Shown here: piece after piece, positions 9,018 to 17,800 of the stretch
How positions within the stretch are numbered: the first letter of the stretch is position 1
Layout: the number at the start of each line of letters is the position of its first letter
NCBI RefSeq assembly: GCF_000308615.1
Contig: NZ_BAGB01000076.1
Span: forward strand, 332,893-396,892
Direction of reading: 5' to 3'
DNA: 64,000 bases
Source: Nocardia jiangxiensis NBRC 101359
GTDB lineage: Bacteria > Actinomycetota > Actinomycetes > Mycobacteriales > Mycobacteriaceae
Made by a program: the position numbers and the translations under genes
The notes under the pieces: model-generated
Told to the model about the DNA's origin: nothing
The model's input: only the letters and a program-made list of their open reading frames with translations
Database searches by the model: none

Positions 9018-9662
9018 ATGATCATCGTGAGCACCGACGGATCCTGCCTCCGCAATCCCGGTGGCGCAATCGGCTGGGCCTGGGTCAACCACCAGGGCAC
9101 CTCCGGCAGCGGAGGTGCCGCATCGGGCACCAACCAGGTGGCCGAGCTACGCGCGGTGCTCGAGGCGGTCGTCTCGCATCCGGGCGCGGAACCGCTGTTC
9201 ATCGAGAGCGATTCGCTGTACGCGATCAAATGCGCCTCCGAGTGGATCTCCGGGTGGCGGCTGAACGGCTGGCGCACCTCCACCGGCGGCCCGGTCAAGA
9301 ACGTCGAACTGGTCCGGCACATCGACCAGGCCATCGCCAGCCGCCCCGGGCCCGTGCGCTTCCGCTGGGTGCGTGGACATGTCGGCAACTACTTCAACGA
9401 GCAGGCCGATCAGCTCGCCGGTACCGCGGCACGCCAGGCCGCGGCGGCCCCCGACGCCGCCGCGACCGGAAGTTCCGATCTGCCGGCACTGGCGATGCCC
9501 GATCCGACCACCACCGATCCGACCGAACCCATCCCCGTCATCGAGCCGGTCGATCCGACCGAGCCGATTCCGGTGGTGCCTGCGCGCCCCAAAAAGGTTG
9601 CCGCACCAGCACAATCAGCTCACGCCAAGACCCGTAAGGCCGACGCGCTGACGCTGTTCTGA
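9018..9662 (+). CDS. rnhA: Ribonuclease HI with proline-rich tail
   Basis: 214 residues. The first 140 form an RNase H fold that cleaves the RNA strand of RNA-DNA hybrids: Asp7 (STDGSC), Glu43 (AELRAV), Asp65 (ESDSLY), His121 and Asp131 (EQADQLA) match the catalytic set. Residues 141-214 are an extra Ala/Pro/Thr-rich tail in which DPTEPIPV occurs twice, followed by a basic end (PKKVAAPAQSAHAKTRK). Typical RNase HI is about 150 residues. It does not carry the C-terminal phosphatase domain seen on some mycobacterial RNase H proteins. Confidence 0.88.
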   Translation: MIIVSTDGSCLRNPGGAIGWAWVNHQGTSGSGGAASGTNQVAELRAVLEAVVSHPGAEPLFIESDSLYAIKCASEWISGWRLNGWRTSTGGPVKNVELVRHIDQAIASRPGPVRFRWVRGHVGNYFNEQADQLAGTAARQAAAAPDAAATGSSDLPALAMPDPTTTDPTEPIPVIEPVDPTEPIPVVPARPKKVAAPAQSAHAKTRKADALTLF

Positions 9663-9666
9663 GCAC

Positions 9667-9693
9667 GGCCGCCGTACTGTGCCCACGGCGGCC
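9667..9693. terminator. Hairpin between convergent rnhA and mas, first
   Basis: Nine-base perfect stem GGCCGCCGT/ACGGCGGCC with a nine-base loop, starting four bases after the rnhA stop codon. Confidence 0.65.
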
Positions 9694-9698
9694 CGCAA

Positions 9699-9738
9699 GC
9701 CTGACGGCAGTGGTGGAACGAACCCACTGCCGTCAGGC
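9699..9738. terminator. Hairpin between convergent rnhA and mas, second
   Basis: Fifteen-base perfect stem (GCCTGACGGCAGTGG and its complement) with a ten-base loop, centred between the two convergent genes. A strong bidirectional terminator of the actinobacterial type without a U-tract. Confidence 0.85.
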
Positions 9739-9758
9739 GCCCCGCGAGGTCGCTGAAC

Positions 9759-10625
9759 TCAGTTACCCGGCTGGGTACCGCTGTTCGGCGCCGGCTGCTG
9801 GGTGTCCGCACCCGGAGCCTGCGCCGTACCGGCCTGCAGATCGTTGGTCATCGGCGACTGGAAGTTGTCGACCATCCACTTGCCGTTCTGCTTCTCCAGC
9901 GAGGCCACCACGCCGATGGTCAGCGGCTGCGGCGTCGGGGTCGCGGCCTTGGACTGGTTCTGCGTGATCAGCATGACCACCGACGCCTTGTTCGCATCGC
10001 CGGACTCGTAGGCGCAGTGGATCTCACCGACGGTGGAGCGGGCCTGCGCCTGCTGGGTGATCTGCTTGAGCGCGGTCGAGGCGCCGTCGAACTGGGTCAG
10101 CCATTCGCCGGCGGAACGATCCTTCACCCGCTTGATGTAGTCGTCGAAGTTCTTGGCGTCGTAGGTGCCGACCTGATGACCGAAGTCGCAGGCCGCGGCC
10201 ACCGCCGAGTCGCGAGCGTCGAGTTTGTCGCCCCGATCGCTGGCCTGCTTCCAGAACACGACCACCGCGGCCGCGGCGGCGACCACCACGACGCCCGCGG
10301 CGAACGCGGCCACCATCGGCACCCAGTTGTTGTTCTTGCTCTCGGCGGCGGCCGGCTGCGGCGGGACGGGTGCGGCGGCCTTCGCGGCCTGCGCAGCAGG
10401 CAGTTTCACGGTCGCATCGTCATCCGAACTCGACTTCTTCACCGTCTCGTCGGCGTCGCTTTTCGCATCCCCGCCGTCGGCCACCGTAGCATCGGTGTCC
10501 TTGGCAGGCTCGTCCTTCGCGGGCGTGTCCTGCTCGACGGTCTTGTCCGTCGCGGCCGTCTCCTCCGCCTTCCCGGTCGTCTTGTCGGTGGCGGCGTCGT
10601 CATCGGACATGAATGAATCTGTCAC
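9759..10625 (-). CDS. Mce-associated membrane protein (Mas)
   Basis: 288 residues: an acidic, Lys/Asp/Thr-rich disordered N-terminus (residues 1-95), one membrane helix (WVPMVAAFAAGVVVVAAAAA) and an exported NTF2-like domain with typical Mas features (RDSAVAAACDFGHQVGTYDA, then DFDDYIKRV-like and GEWLTQF motifs). Mas proteins sit at the end of mce operons and stabilise the transporter complex. The GTG at 10625 was chosen; an in-frame ATG at 10610 is possible. The gene follows mceF after about 120 bases. Confidence 0.85.
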   Translation of the reverse strand: MTDSFMSDDDAATDKTTGKAEETAATDKTVEQDTPAKDEPAKDTDATVADGGDAKSDADETVKKSSSDDDATVKLPAAQAAKAAAPVPPQPAAAESKNNNWVPMVAAFAAGVVVVAAAAAVVVFWKQASDRGDKLDARDSAVAAACDFGHQVGTYDAKNFDDYIKRVKDRSAGEWLTQFDGASTALKQITQQAQARSTVGEIHCAYESGDANKASVVMLITQNQSKAATPTPQPLTIGVVASLEKQNGKWMVDNFQSPMTNDLQAGTAQAPGADTQQPAPNSGTQPGN

Positions 10626-10747
10626 TTTCCCGGTACGCCAGTACGCACCGTATTGCCGGATCGGACCAGGCTACAAGGCCCGGACCACGCGGGACACCCG
10701 CCGAGTGTAGGCACTCGCCGACGGGATCGCCGCCTGCCGGTTACCAC

Positions 10748-11917
10748 TCACCGCACCGGTGGCAAGGTCCGGGCATTCGGATCGACTCCCGCGGGCATCT
10801 GCGCACCGTTGTTCGGGATGGCGGGCCGAGGAGCATTCGCCGAACCACGAATCTGCTGATCCGGCGGGGGGTTGGTGCAGTAGTTGTACTTGTTGAGCGT
10901 ACCGTCGCCCACTCGCCAGGGAGCGCTCAGCGGGTGCGCGTACGCGCAGTACGGCCGCGGCCAGATGTCCACGATGGTGTAGAACTCCCCGTCGTGGGCG
11001 GGAACGCCGATCGCGGAACTACCGGTGACCAGAGCCGGGAACAACGCCCGCAACGCGGGCAGGCGCAGCGAGGCGGCCTTGGTGATGGCCGAGAAATTGC
11101 TCGCCAGCTTGGTGATCGGATCGGCGGTCTTGTCCAGCACCGCACCCAGTTCCTTCATCTGGCCCGGGGCCTTGTCCAGAACCTTGGTCAATTCGTCGTT
11201 GGCATTGTTGAACTGCTTGAACAATGTGGACGAATTGTTGGTCAGCGTGCCCAGATCGGGTTGCGCCTGCGAGGTGGTCGCCGCGATCGTGCGCAGGTTC
11301 GCCAGCAGGTTGGTGGTCTGCGGCAGCAGACTGTTCAGACCCGCGGTGACCAGGCTCAGCGCATCGATCATGCTGCGCAGCTGATCGGGACCGCCGCTCA
11401 GCGCGGTGTCCATCTCCTTCAGGATGCTGCTGAGCCGAGCCGGATCGATCTGCTTGAAGAAGGAGCTGGAATTGTCCAGCACCGCCCACACCGGCGTCGG
11501 GGTGTGGATCCGGTTCGCGTCGTACTTGATCACCGAACCGTTGGACAGGTACGGCGCCTGATCGGTCTTCGGGCGGAAGTCGATGTACTGCTCACCCGCG
11601 CCGGACAGAGCCTGCACCGCGACCTCGGTGTCCGAGGGAATCTTGTACCGGGAGTCGATCGAGACGTCGGCCCGGATCGCATCACCGGCGTTGGTCAGGG
11701 TGATGTCCTGCACCTTGCCGATCCGGTAGCCGCGCAGGGTGACGTCGTTACCGGGCTGCAGTCCACCGGACTGGTCCAGATCCACCGTCACCGCGTACGT
11801 GCTCTGCAGCGGATTCACCCGCATCACACTCACCAGCAGATACGACGCGCCGATCACCAGGGCGATCACCAGCGCGACGTTCGACACCAGCATCTTGTGT
11901 CGTCGCACCCAGTTCAT
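10748..11917 (-). CDS. mceF: Mce family protein MceF
   Basis: 389 residues. An N-terminal membrane anchor (VSNVALVIALVIGASYLLVS), the MlaD/MCE domain (YAVTVDLDQSGGLQPGNDVT, LRGYRIGKV) and a long helical region (about residues 150-290) that in Mce complexes builds the periplasmic tunnel. It is the last of six MCE subunits that carry lipid across the periplasm to the YrbE permeases. Its ATG overlaps the mceE stop by four bases. The tail is Pro/Asn-rich. Confidence 0.92.
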   Translation of the reverse strand: MNWVRRHKMLVSNVALVIALVIGASYLLVSVMRVNPLQSTYAVTVDLDQSGGLQPGNDVTLRGYRIGKVQDITLTNAGDAIRADVSIDSRYKIPSDTEVAVQALSGAGEQYIDFRPKTDQAPYLSNGSVIKYDANRIHTPTPVWAVLDNSSSFFKQIDPARLSSILKEMDTALSGGPDQLRSMIDALSLVTAGLNSLLPQTTNLLANLRTIAATTSQAQPDLGTLTNNSSTLFKQFNNANDELTKVLDKAPGQMKELGAVLDKTADPITKLASNFSAITKAASLRLPALRALFPALVTGSSAIGVPAHDGEFYTIVDIWPRPYCAYAHPLSAPWRVGDGTLNKYNYCTNPPPDQQIRGSANAPRPAIPNNGAQMPAGVDPNARTLPPVR

Positions 11918-13092
11918 CGGTGACCCCCTTGCAACCGGCCCTGGACGACCTGCAGCACCTGGATCAGGCTGCCGGTGAAGTCCTGCGCGTCGCGCAGATC
12001 CCAGAGTTTGCTGTGTGCCGGATCGGTGATCAGGCCGACGTCGAGATTGGTCAGCGTCGCCGCGACGGCGAGGCTGTTGCCCTTGAACGAGGCGTCCACC
12101 CCGGGCCGCACCAGATGCAGCGCATCGAGCATGGGGCCGAAGGACTTCTGCGACTGGGACAGTGCCGACATCAGCTTGCGCAGGTTGTCCAACAGACTGG
12201 ACAGCTGATCCGAGGTGGTGTTGGCGTAGTCGCCGAGGGCGGCGCTGGTGGTGGAGATCTTGGCCAGCAGGTCGCCGAGCGCCTTGTTGTTCTCGGCGAT
12301 GGTGCCGATCATCGAGGGCAGCGTATTCGCGACCTGGCCGAGCTCGTCGTGATGCTCCTGGATCGTGTTGGCCAGCGTGTCGAATCCGTTGAGCACACCG
12401 TCGATTCGCGCACTGTCGGCATGCAGCGTGGTGGTCACGGCGGTCATCTGCTCGAGCAGATCCGCCAGCTGCTGCGGTCGCCCGCCCACCACCGAGTCCA
12501 GCTCGCCGGTCAGCTTGGTCAGCGCCGAAATACCGCCGCCGTTGAACAGCATCGACACCGACAGCAGGAGTTCCTCGACGGTGGCACCAGCCGAGGTGCG
12601 GTCGATGCCGATGGTGTCGCCACTCTGCAGCGGCGGCTGACTGGCCGCATCCTTCGGCCTGCTCACCGCGACGAACACATCGCCGAGCGGAGTGGCCTGG
12701 CGCAGTTCGGCGGTGGTGTCCTTGGGCAGGTCGATGTCCTTGCGGATGGTCAGATCGACCACCGCCTGGAAGTTCTTGGTGGTGATGTGCGAGACCGTGC
12801 CGATATCCGAGCCGCCGATCTTCACCTTGGCCTGATCGGGCAGATTCAGCGCGTTGGAGAAGACGGCGTGCACGGTGTAGGTATCACCCTGGGTGCCAGG
12901 TTTGGGCAGCGGCAGGGATTCCACCGTCAGCCCGCATCCCGAGGCCAGGACCAGCACCGAAGATGCCGCGGTAGCGGCAATCAAGCTGCGGCTCAATCGT
13001 CTTGCAGTGCTCCCGGGCCCTACGTGGTTACGCAAGCTGCCGCCTCCGGGCCTGACGTGAGCACTGGGGCGTTTTCGCATCAGTCGGATCAT
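11914..13092 (-). CDS. mceE: Mce family lipoprotein MceE
   Basis: 392 residues. The lipobox VLASGC follows a hydrophobic signal segment, as is standard for the E subunit. The MCE domain starts at YTVHAVFSNALNLPDQAKVK and is followed by the helical tunnel region. The ATG at 13092 overlaps the mceD stop (ATGA). Oddly, residues about 10-28, upstream of the signal peptide, are encoded by a 62-base hairpin repeat (13005-13066), giving an unusual basic/Gly-rich N-terminal extension (HVRPGGGSLRNHVGPG). Confidence 0.92.
   Translation of the reverse strand: MIRLMRKRPSAHVRPGGGSLRNHVGPGSTARRLSRSLIAATAASSVLVLASGCGLTVESLPLPKPGTQGDTYTVHAVFSNALNLPDQAKVKIGGSDIGTVSHITTKNFQAVVDLTIRKDIDLPKDTTAELRQATPLGDVFVAVSRPKDAASQPPLQSGDTIGIDRTSAGATVEELLLSVSMLFNGGGISALTKLTGELDSVVGGRPQQLADLLEQMTAVTTTLHADSARIDGVLNGFDTLANTIQEHHDELGQVANTLPSMIGTIAENNKALGDLLAKISTTSAALGDYANTTSDQLSSLLDNLRKLMSALSQSQKSFGPMLDALHLVRPGVDASFKGNSLAVAATLTNLDVGLITDPAHSKLWDLRDAQDFTGSLIQVLQVVQGRLQGGHR
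13005..13066. repeat. Hairpin repeat, copy A (inside mceE)
   Basis: Outer arms CAGTGCTC and GAGCACTG are a perfect inverted repeat around a 46-base core. The core contains CGTGGTTACGC and GCTGCCGCCT and an inner GGGCCC/GGGCCT pair. It matches copy B (17736-17800) at about 36 of 40 core positions, while the outer arms differ completely. It lies in frame within the mceE coding region. Confidence 0.75.
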
Positions 13093-14198
13093 TTCGTCAA
13101 TCCCAACATTGCCGCGGTCAATCCGAAGTCGGGACCGAGATCCTGCACCTTGCCGGTCCGGCAGCCGTCGGCGCGCATCTGGATCTTCTCGCAGAACGCG
13201 CTGACCACCTCACCGTCCAGGACGGTGCCGATCAGGGCGTGCAGCCGCACGAAGTGGCGGCCGCGGTCCATCGAGTTGTCCACGTTCTGCAACAGCATCG
13301 GCGCGACGTCCACGACCTCGATCAGGCCCGCGGCGTTGGCGCGGAGCTGATTGGTCACATTGGTCAGCCCGGTCAGGCTGGAGGCCAGCTGATCCTGATA
13401 CTGGCCGAAGGTGCCGCTGGTGTTGGACAGGAACGCGTTGAGCTGATCCAGCGTCCCCTGCAGACCCGGCGCCTGCTGGGCCAGCAGCGTGGACATCTGG
13501 GTGACCTTGTTGCTGAAGTCCCGCACCGACTTGTCGTTGTCGGCCAGCATCGTGGTCAGCTCGTTGAGCTTGATGATGATCTCCGAGATCGCGTCCTTGT
13601 TGTTGACGCCGATCTTCAACGCGCCGGACAGGGCGTTGAGGGTGTCGCGGATCTTCTCGCCCTGGCCGTTGACCATGTCGTAGAGCAACGTGCCGTCCAG
13701 CGGACCCGATTTACCGTCGGTGCCCGGCGCCGGCTTCAGTGAGGCGGTGAACTGGTCGATGGTCTTGATCAAGGTGTCCAATTCGACCGGGGTGCGGGTG
13801 GACTCGATGGTCAGGTGCGAATCGTCCGGCAGGGTCGCCCCGCCGGTGTACACCGGGGTCAGTTCGATATGCCGATCGGTCACGATGGACGGCGAGATCA
13901 GCGCCGCGGTCACGTTCTTCGGGATCTTCACATCGCTGTCGATGGTCATGTGGACCTCGGCGTACTGGCTGTGCGGGACGATCTTGTCCACCTTGCCGAC
14001 CTCGAGGCCCAGCACGGTGATCGGATTGCCCACGAACATGCCCGCGACATTGCGGAAATCGGCGGTGATGTGCGTACTCGCCCCGACCGTGTCCTGCACC
14101 GAGAGCGGCATTGCCGAACAGCTGCCCACCGCGACGGCCACGGCGCCGATGCCGAGGCCCTTCGCGATCCGCGCGATCGCCCGTGCGGTCGGTCTCAT
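13089..14198 (-). CDS. mceD: Mce family protein MceD
   Basis: 369 residues from the ATG that overlaps the mceC stop by four bases; longer readings into mceC are unlikely. It has a hydrophobic N-terminus (GLGIGAVAVAVGSCSAMPLS), an MCE domain (HITADFRNVAGMFVGNPITV, LGLEVGKV) and a helical tunnel region. The AVGSC segment resembles a lipobox, although the D subunit is usually a plain membrane-anchored protein. Confidence 0.9.
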   Translation of the reverse strand: MRPTARAIARIAKGLGIGAVAVAVGSCSAMPLSVQDTVGASTHITADFRNVAGMFVGNPITVLGLEVGKVDKIVPHSQYAEVHMTIDSDVKIPKNVTAALISPSIVTDRHIELTPVYTGGATLPDDSHLTIESTRTPVELDTLIKTIDQFTASLKPAPGTDGKSGPLDGTLLYDMVNGQGEKIRDTLNALSGALKIGVNNKDAISEIIIKLNELTTMLADNDKSVRDFSNKVTQMSTLLAQQAPGLQGTLDQLNAFLSNTSGTFGQYQDQLASSLTGLTNVTNQLRANAAGLIEVVDVAPMLLQNVDNSMDRGRHFVRLHALIGTVLDGEVVSAFCEKIQMRADGCRTGKVQDLGPDFGLTAAMLGLTK

Positions 14199-15190
14199 CC
14201 CTGGCACCCCTCGATCACTCGGGCGAAGCACAACCAGTTGTCCGGGAACAGCCACGGCAGGGCGACCTCACCGTAGGGGCCGTTGCCGAAGGCATTGTTC
14301 AACTGCCGCAACGCGGGCGGCATGATCTGCAGCAGCCGGTCGAGGTTGTCCTTGTTCTTCTGCAGACCCGCGGCCATCGTGTCGAGCTGGGTGATGGTCG
14401 GGCCGATCTGGTTGTTGTTCTGCGCGCCGATCTGCTGCAGCTGTTTGGTCAGCGAGGCGACGTTGTCCAGCAGCTGACGCAGCAGCTGCTGCCGCTCCAT
14501 CACCCGGTTGGCGATCGCCTCGCCCTGGGTGATCACCAGCAGCACGCTGTTGCGGTTGTCGCCGAGGATCTTGGTGACCCGGTCCAGGTTCTTCAGCAGG
14601 CCGTCGACCTGGTCCTTGCGGTCGTTGATGGTCTTGGCCAGCGCGCCGACGCTGTCCAGCGCCTGTGCGGTCAGCTGCGGGGATCCGTCGATCTGATCGC
14701 CCAGCACCTTGAAGGTCTGCGTCAGCTTCTGGGTGTCCAGGGCCTCGAACTTCGGGGTGCCGATCTGGATCACATCGGACAGGTCGTACGGAACCGTGGT
14801 GTTGTTCTTGTGGATCCGGCCGTCCTTCAGACCCGAGCCGTCGCCCGGATCCAGGCTGACGTACCGCGCGCCCAGCAGCGTCGCCATCTTGATCGCGGCC
14901 TTGGCGTCCGCGCCCAGCTTCAGATCGCCGTTGACCTGCAACGTGATCAGCACGTGGTCGCCCTCGAGCTTCTGCGAGGACACCGTGCCGACCGGAACAC
15001 CGGCCACGTCGACCTTGTCACCGGTCTTGAGACCGGCGGTCTGGACGAATTCGGCCTTGATCTCCTGCTTGCCGACCCCGAGCTTGCCGAAACTGGAGGA
15101 GACCACCAGCAGCAGCACCACCAGCGCGGCGCCGATGATGCCCAGCCAGAAGTAGCGGTTCGCGTTGAAACGTTCCTTGAGCTTCGTCAT
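14195..15190 (-). CDS. mceC: Mce family protein MceC
   Basis: 331 residues. It has a membrane anchor (YFWLGIIGAALVVLLLVVSS), an MCE domain (IKAEFVQTAGLKTGDKVDVA, GVPVGTV) and a helical tunnel region rich in Gln/Leu. The chosen ATG at 15190 overlaps the mceB stop (ATGA); an upstream in-frame extension would run into mceB and is rejected. Confidence 0.92.
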   Translation of the reverse strand: MTKLKERFNANRYFWLGIIGAALVVLLLVVSSSFGKLGVGKQEIKAEFVQTAGLKTGDKVDVAGVPVGTVSSQKLEGDHVLITLQVNGDLKLGADAKAAIKMATLLGARYVSLDPGDGSGLKDGRIHKNNTTVPYDLSDVIQIGTPKFEALDTQKLTQTFKVLGDQIDGSPQLTAQALDSVGALAKTINDRKDQVDGLLKNLDRVTKILGDNRNSVLLVITQGEAIANRVMERQQLLRQLLDNVASLTKQLQQIGAQNNNQIGPTITQLDTMAAGLQKNKDNLDRLLQIMPPALRQLNNAFGNGPYGEVALPWLFPDNWLCFARVIEGCQG

Positions 15191-16215
15191 GGCCGGCACA
15201 CCGCCGACTGGGAGTGTCCGCCGATCTGGGTGAGCAGGCCACGCGGCAGCAGAATGCCGTACAGCGAGACGTCCAGGCTGCACACATAGGCACTGGCGTA
15301 GGCGCCGTCCTGGGTGAACTTACCGACGTCGGACATGATGTTCGGCAGGTCGATCGCTGCCTGGTCGAGTTTCGCGCCGTTGCCGATCAGCATGGTCAGC
15401 GCGCTGGTGCTGGCGTTCTGCGCGGCCGCGATCTTGGGCTGCACGCCGCCGAGCATCTTCACCATCGCCGTGGTGGCGTCGGCGATCTTGACCGTCGAAG
15501 TCTGCAGGGTCTGGCCCTGTTGGTACAGCCCGCCGATCAGCGCGCGGGTCTGGGTCACCAGCGTCTCCAATTCGTCGCCTCGTTTCGCCAACCCCGCCAT
15601 GACGCCGGAGAGGTTGGTGATCACGTCGGACAGGATGGCGTCGCGGCGCTGGAAGTCGCCCGCGAGTGCTGCGGCCTGAGTGATGAACGCGCTCAACGAA
15701 ACTCCGTCACCCTGCAGCGCCTGGATGAAGGTGTTGGACAGCTGGTTCACCTGTTCGGGCTGCAAGGTCTGGAACAGCGGTTCGAAACCGTTGAGCAGTC
15801 CGGAGATGTCGAAGGACGGTTCGGTCTGGGCCAGCGGGATCGAGCCGCCGTCGTGCAGGGGAGCCGCGACGCCCTTGGTTCCGGGCGCCAGCGCGACGTA
15901 CCGCTGGCCGATCAGGTTCTGGTAGCGGACCAGGGCCTTGGTGGTGCCGTACAGGGTCTGATCGCTCTGCACGATGAACGTGACCACGGCGTGATGCTGC
16001 TTGTCCAGGTCGATCTTGTCGACCTTGCCCACTCGCACACCTGCCATGCGCACGTCGTCGCCGGGCCGCAGGCCCAGCACGTCGCTGAAGGTGGCCGAAT
16101 AGCTGGTGGTGGACCCACTCACGCTGCGCGCCAGCGTATTCCAGATGGTAACCGTCACCAGGACCGAGACGATCGCGAAGATGCCGAAGCCGATCAGGGG
16201 TTTACGTATGTTCAT
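15187..16215 (-). CDS. mceB: Mce family protein MceB
   Basis: 342 residues. It has a membrane anchor (PLIGFGIFAIVSVLVTVTIW), an MCE domain (YSATFSDVLGLRPGDDVRMA, GVRVGKV) and a helical region. Two C-terminal cysteines (YVCSLD, SAVCRP) suggest a disulfide outside the membrane. The ATG overlaps the mceA stop by four bases. Confidence 0.92.
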   Translation of the reverse strand: MNIRKPLIGFGIFAIVSVLVTVTIWNTLARSVSGSTTSYSATFSDVLGLRPGDDVRMAGVRVGKVDKIDLDKQHHAVVTFIVQSDQTLYGTTKALVRYQNLIGQRYVALAPGTKGVAAPLHDGGSIPLAQTEPSFDISGLLNGFEPLFQTLQPEQVNQLSNTFIQALQGDGVSLSAFITQAAALAGDFQRRDAILSDVITNLSGVMAGLAKRGDELETLVTQTRALIGGLYQQGQTLQTSTVKIADATTAMVKMLGGVQPKIAAAQNASTSALTMLIGNGAKLDQAAIDLPNIMSDVGKFTQDGAYASAYVCSLDVSLYGILLPRGLLTQIGGHSQSAVCRP

Positions 16216-17708
16216 CGGCCTGCACCGTTATCGGTCACTTGCAAGGTTCCACCCCTCAGGATCGAGCTCAGCAGCACGTATTCGGCGACGGTCGGGCGGT
16301 GGCCCAGCAGTGCGGTGATGGCGGCATCACCGGTGTAGTCGGTCGTCCCGGCGATCGGCGCCGCGACGGGCTTGTTCGGCAGCTGCGCCGAGGCGGGCTT
16401 GTTCGGCGTGCCCGCGGCGGGGGCGGTCAGGCCCGCAATGCCGTGCGGGAACAGGTTCTGCAGCGGGTTTCCGGCGAACGGGTTGGCCGCGTTCGGCGCG
16501 TTGTTCTGCGGGGCCGCGGTCTGCGCGGTGAACCCGGGGATCGCGGGCAGGCCCGGAATCGCGGGCAGCTTGGGCAGCCCCTTCGCCGAATCCAGCGCCC
16601 GCGGCTCGAGCGCGTCGGGCAGCGTGCCCGGATCCGAAACCGCCGGCGCCGTACCGCAACTCGGTCCGGCCATGGCGCCGTACCGCGGGCAGTCGCTGCG
16701 GTCGTACGGCTTGTACGGGGTGAAGGTCAGGCCCATGTTCCAGACCATCTGCTTCTGCGGACCCCAGTGGAATGTGGTGCCCAGCTGGCGAATCGAGCTG
16801 TTCAGGTTCGCGATGGCGATCGGCAGCGCATCCGGCTGGCTGGTCAGCGCGCCGAACAGATCGCCGGTGCCGACCGTGAGCCGCTTACCGGCATCACCGT
16901 TGGCGGCGAACAGCGCGTTGACCTTGTCCACGGTGCTCTCGCTGCCGGTGATCAGGCCCGCGACCGCGGCACGCTTGTCGGAGATGGTCTTCGCGGTCTT
17001 CACCGACTCGGCCAGCGAGCCCATCAGTTCGGGCGCGGACTGGTTCAGCGCGTGCATCGACGCGGAGAAGTTGTCCAGCGTCTGCCCGACGTCCGGCACG
17101 GCCTTGCGCAGTTGGGTCAGCACGTTGTCCAGACGCTCGACCGTGGAACCCGGTACCCGGCTGCCGCTTTCGAGTCCGTAGGACAGGGTGCTGAGCACCC
17201 GGCCCAGCTGCACCGGGTCGATCTTGTCGAGGATGGTGCGCACGGTGGTCAGGGTGTCCTGCAGGGCGATGGTGCCCTGGCTGCGGTCCTCGGCGATGGT
17301 CGAGCCCGCGCGCAGATGGGACTGCGCCGGACCGTTGTAGACCAGTTCGACCGAGGTGACGGCGAACAGGTTGCTCGGGACCACGCGCGCGGTCACGGTG
17401 GACGGGATGTTGCCGACGAAGTCCGGCTTCATCTCGATGTGCACCTGCTGCTGCGCGCCCTTGTCGGCCACCGAGACGTCCTTGACCGAACCCACCAGGA
17501 TTCCGCGGAACTTCACGTCGGCGTTGTCGGGCAGGCCGTCACCGGTGGTGCTCAGATCGGCGGTGACATCCACCTTGGGGTGCAGGATGTATCCCTTGTA
17601 GCGGGCCATCAGGAAACCCAGGATCAGCGCGAAGACGATCAGGCCGGACGCACCCGCGACCAGCAGCTGCCGCATTGTCGGTCCGCGGCCACTCGGATCG
17701 ATGATCAA
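16212..17708 (-). CDS. mceA: Mce family protein MceA
   Basis: 498 residues. The TTG start behind AGGGG leads into a membrane anchor (GASGLIVFALILGFLMARYK) and the MCE domain (VDVTADLSTTGDGLPDNADV, KFRGILVGSV). The helical region is followed by a Pro/Ala/Asn-rich tail from about residue 370 that contains a cysteine pair (SDCPRYGAMAGPSCG). It is the first MCE subunit after the permeases. A downstream ATG at 17675 is an alternative start. Confidence 0.9.
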   Translation of the reverse strand: MIIDPSGRGPTMRQLLVAGASGLIVFALILGFLMARYKGYILHPKVDVTADLSTTGDGLPDNADVKFRGILVGSVKDVSVADKGAQQQVHIEMKPDFVGNIPSTVTARVVPSNLFAVTSVELVYNGPAQSHLRAGSTIAEDRSQGTIALQDTLTTVRTILDKIDPVQLGRVLSTLSYGLESGSRVPGSTVERLDNVLTQLRKAVPDVGQTLDNFSASMHALNQSAPELMGSLAESVKTAKTISDKRAAVAGLITGSESTVDKVNALFAANGDAGKRLTVGTGDLFGALTSQPDALPIAIANLNSSIRQLGTTFHWGPQKQMVWNMGLTFTPYKPYDRSDCPRYGAMAGPSCGTAPAVSDPGTLPDALEPRALDSAKGLPKLPAIPGLPAIPGFTAQTAAPQNNAPNAANPFAGNPLQNLFPHGIAGLTAPAAGTPNKPASAQLPNKPVAAPIAGTTDYTGDAAITALLGHRPTVAEYVLLSSILRGGTLQVTDNGAGR

Positions 17709-17735
17709 GAGCGGACCCCTATTCTGTATCTGATG

Positions 17736-17800
17736 CGGATGAACGTGGGGCCTGCGTGGTTACGCTCCGCTGCCGCCTTCGGCCCTGACCCGTTCATCCG
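17736..17800. repeat. Hairpin repeat, copy B (yrbEB/mceA junction)
   Basis: Outer arms CGGATGAACG and CGTTCATCCG are a perfect 10-base inverted repeat around a 45-base core. The core shares CGTGGTTACGC and GCTGCCGCCT with copy A and has an inner GGGCC/GGCCC stem. The right arm overlaps the yrbEB stop codon, so the whole structure would form in the mce mRNA just before mceA. Confidence 0.78.
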
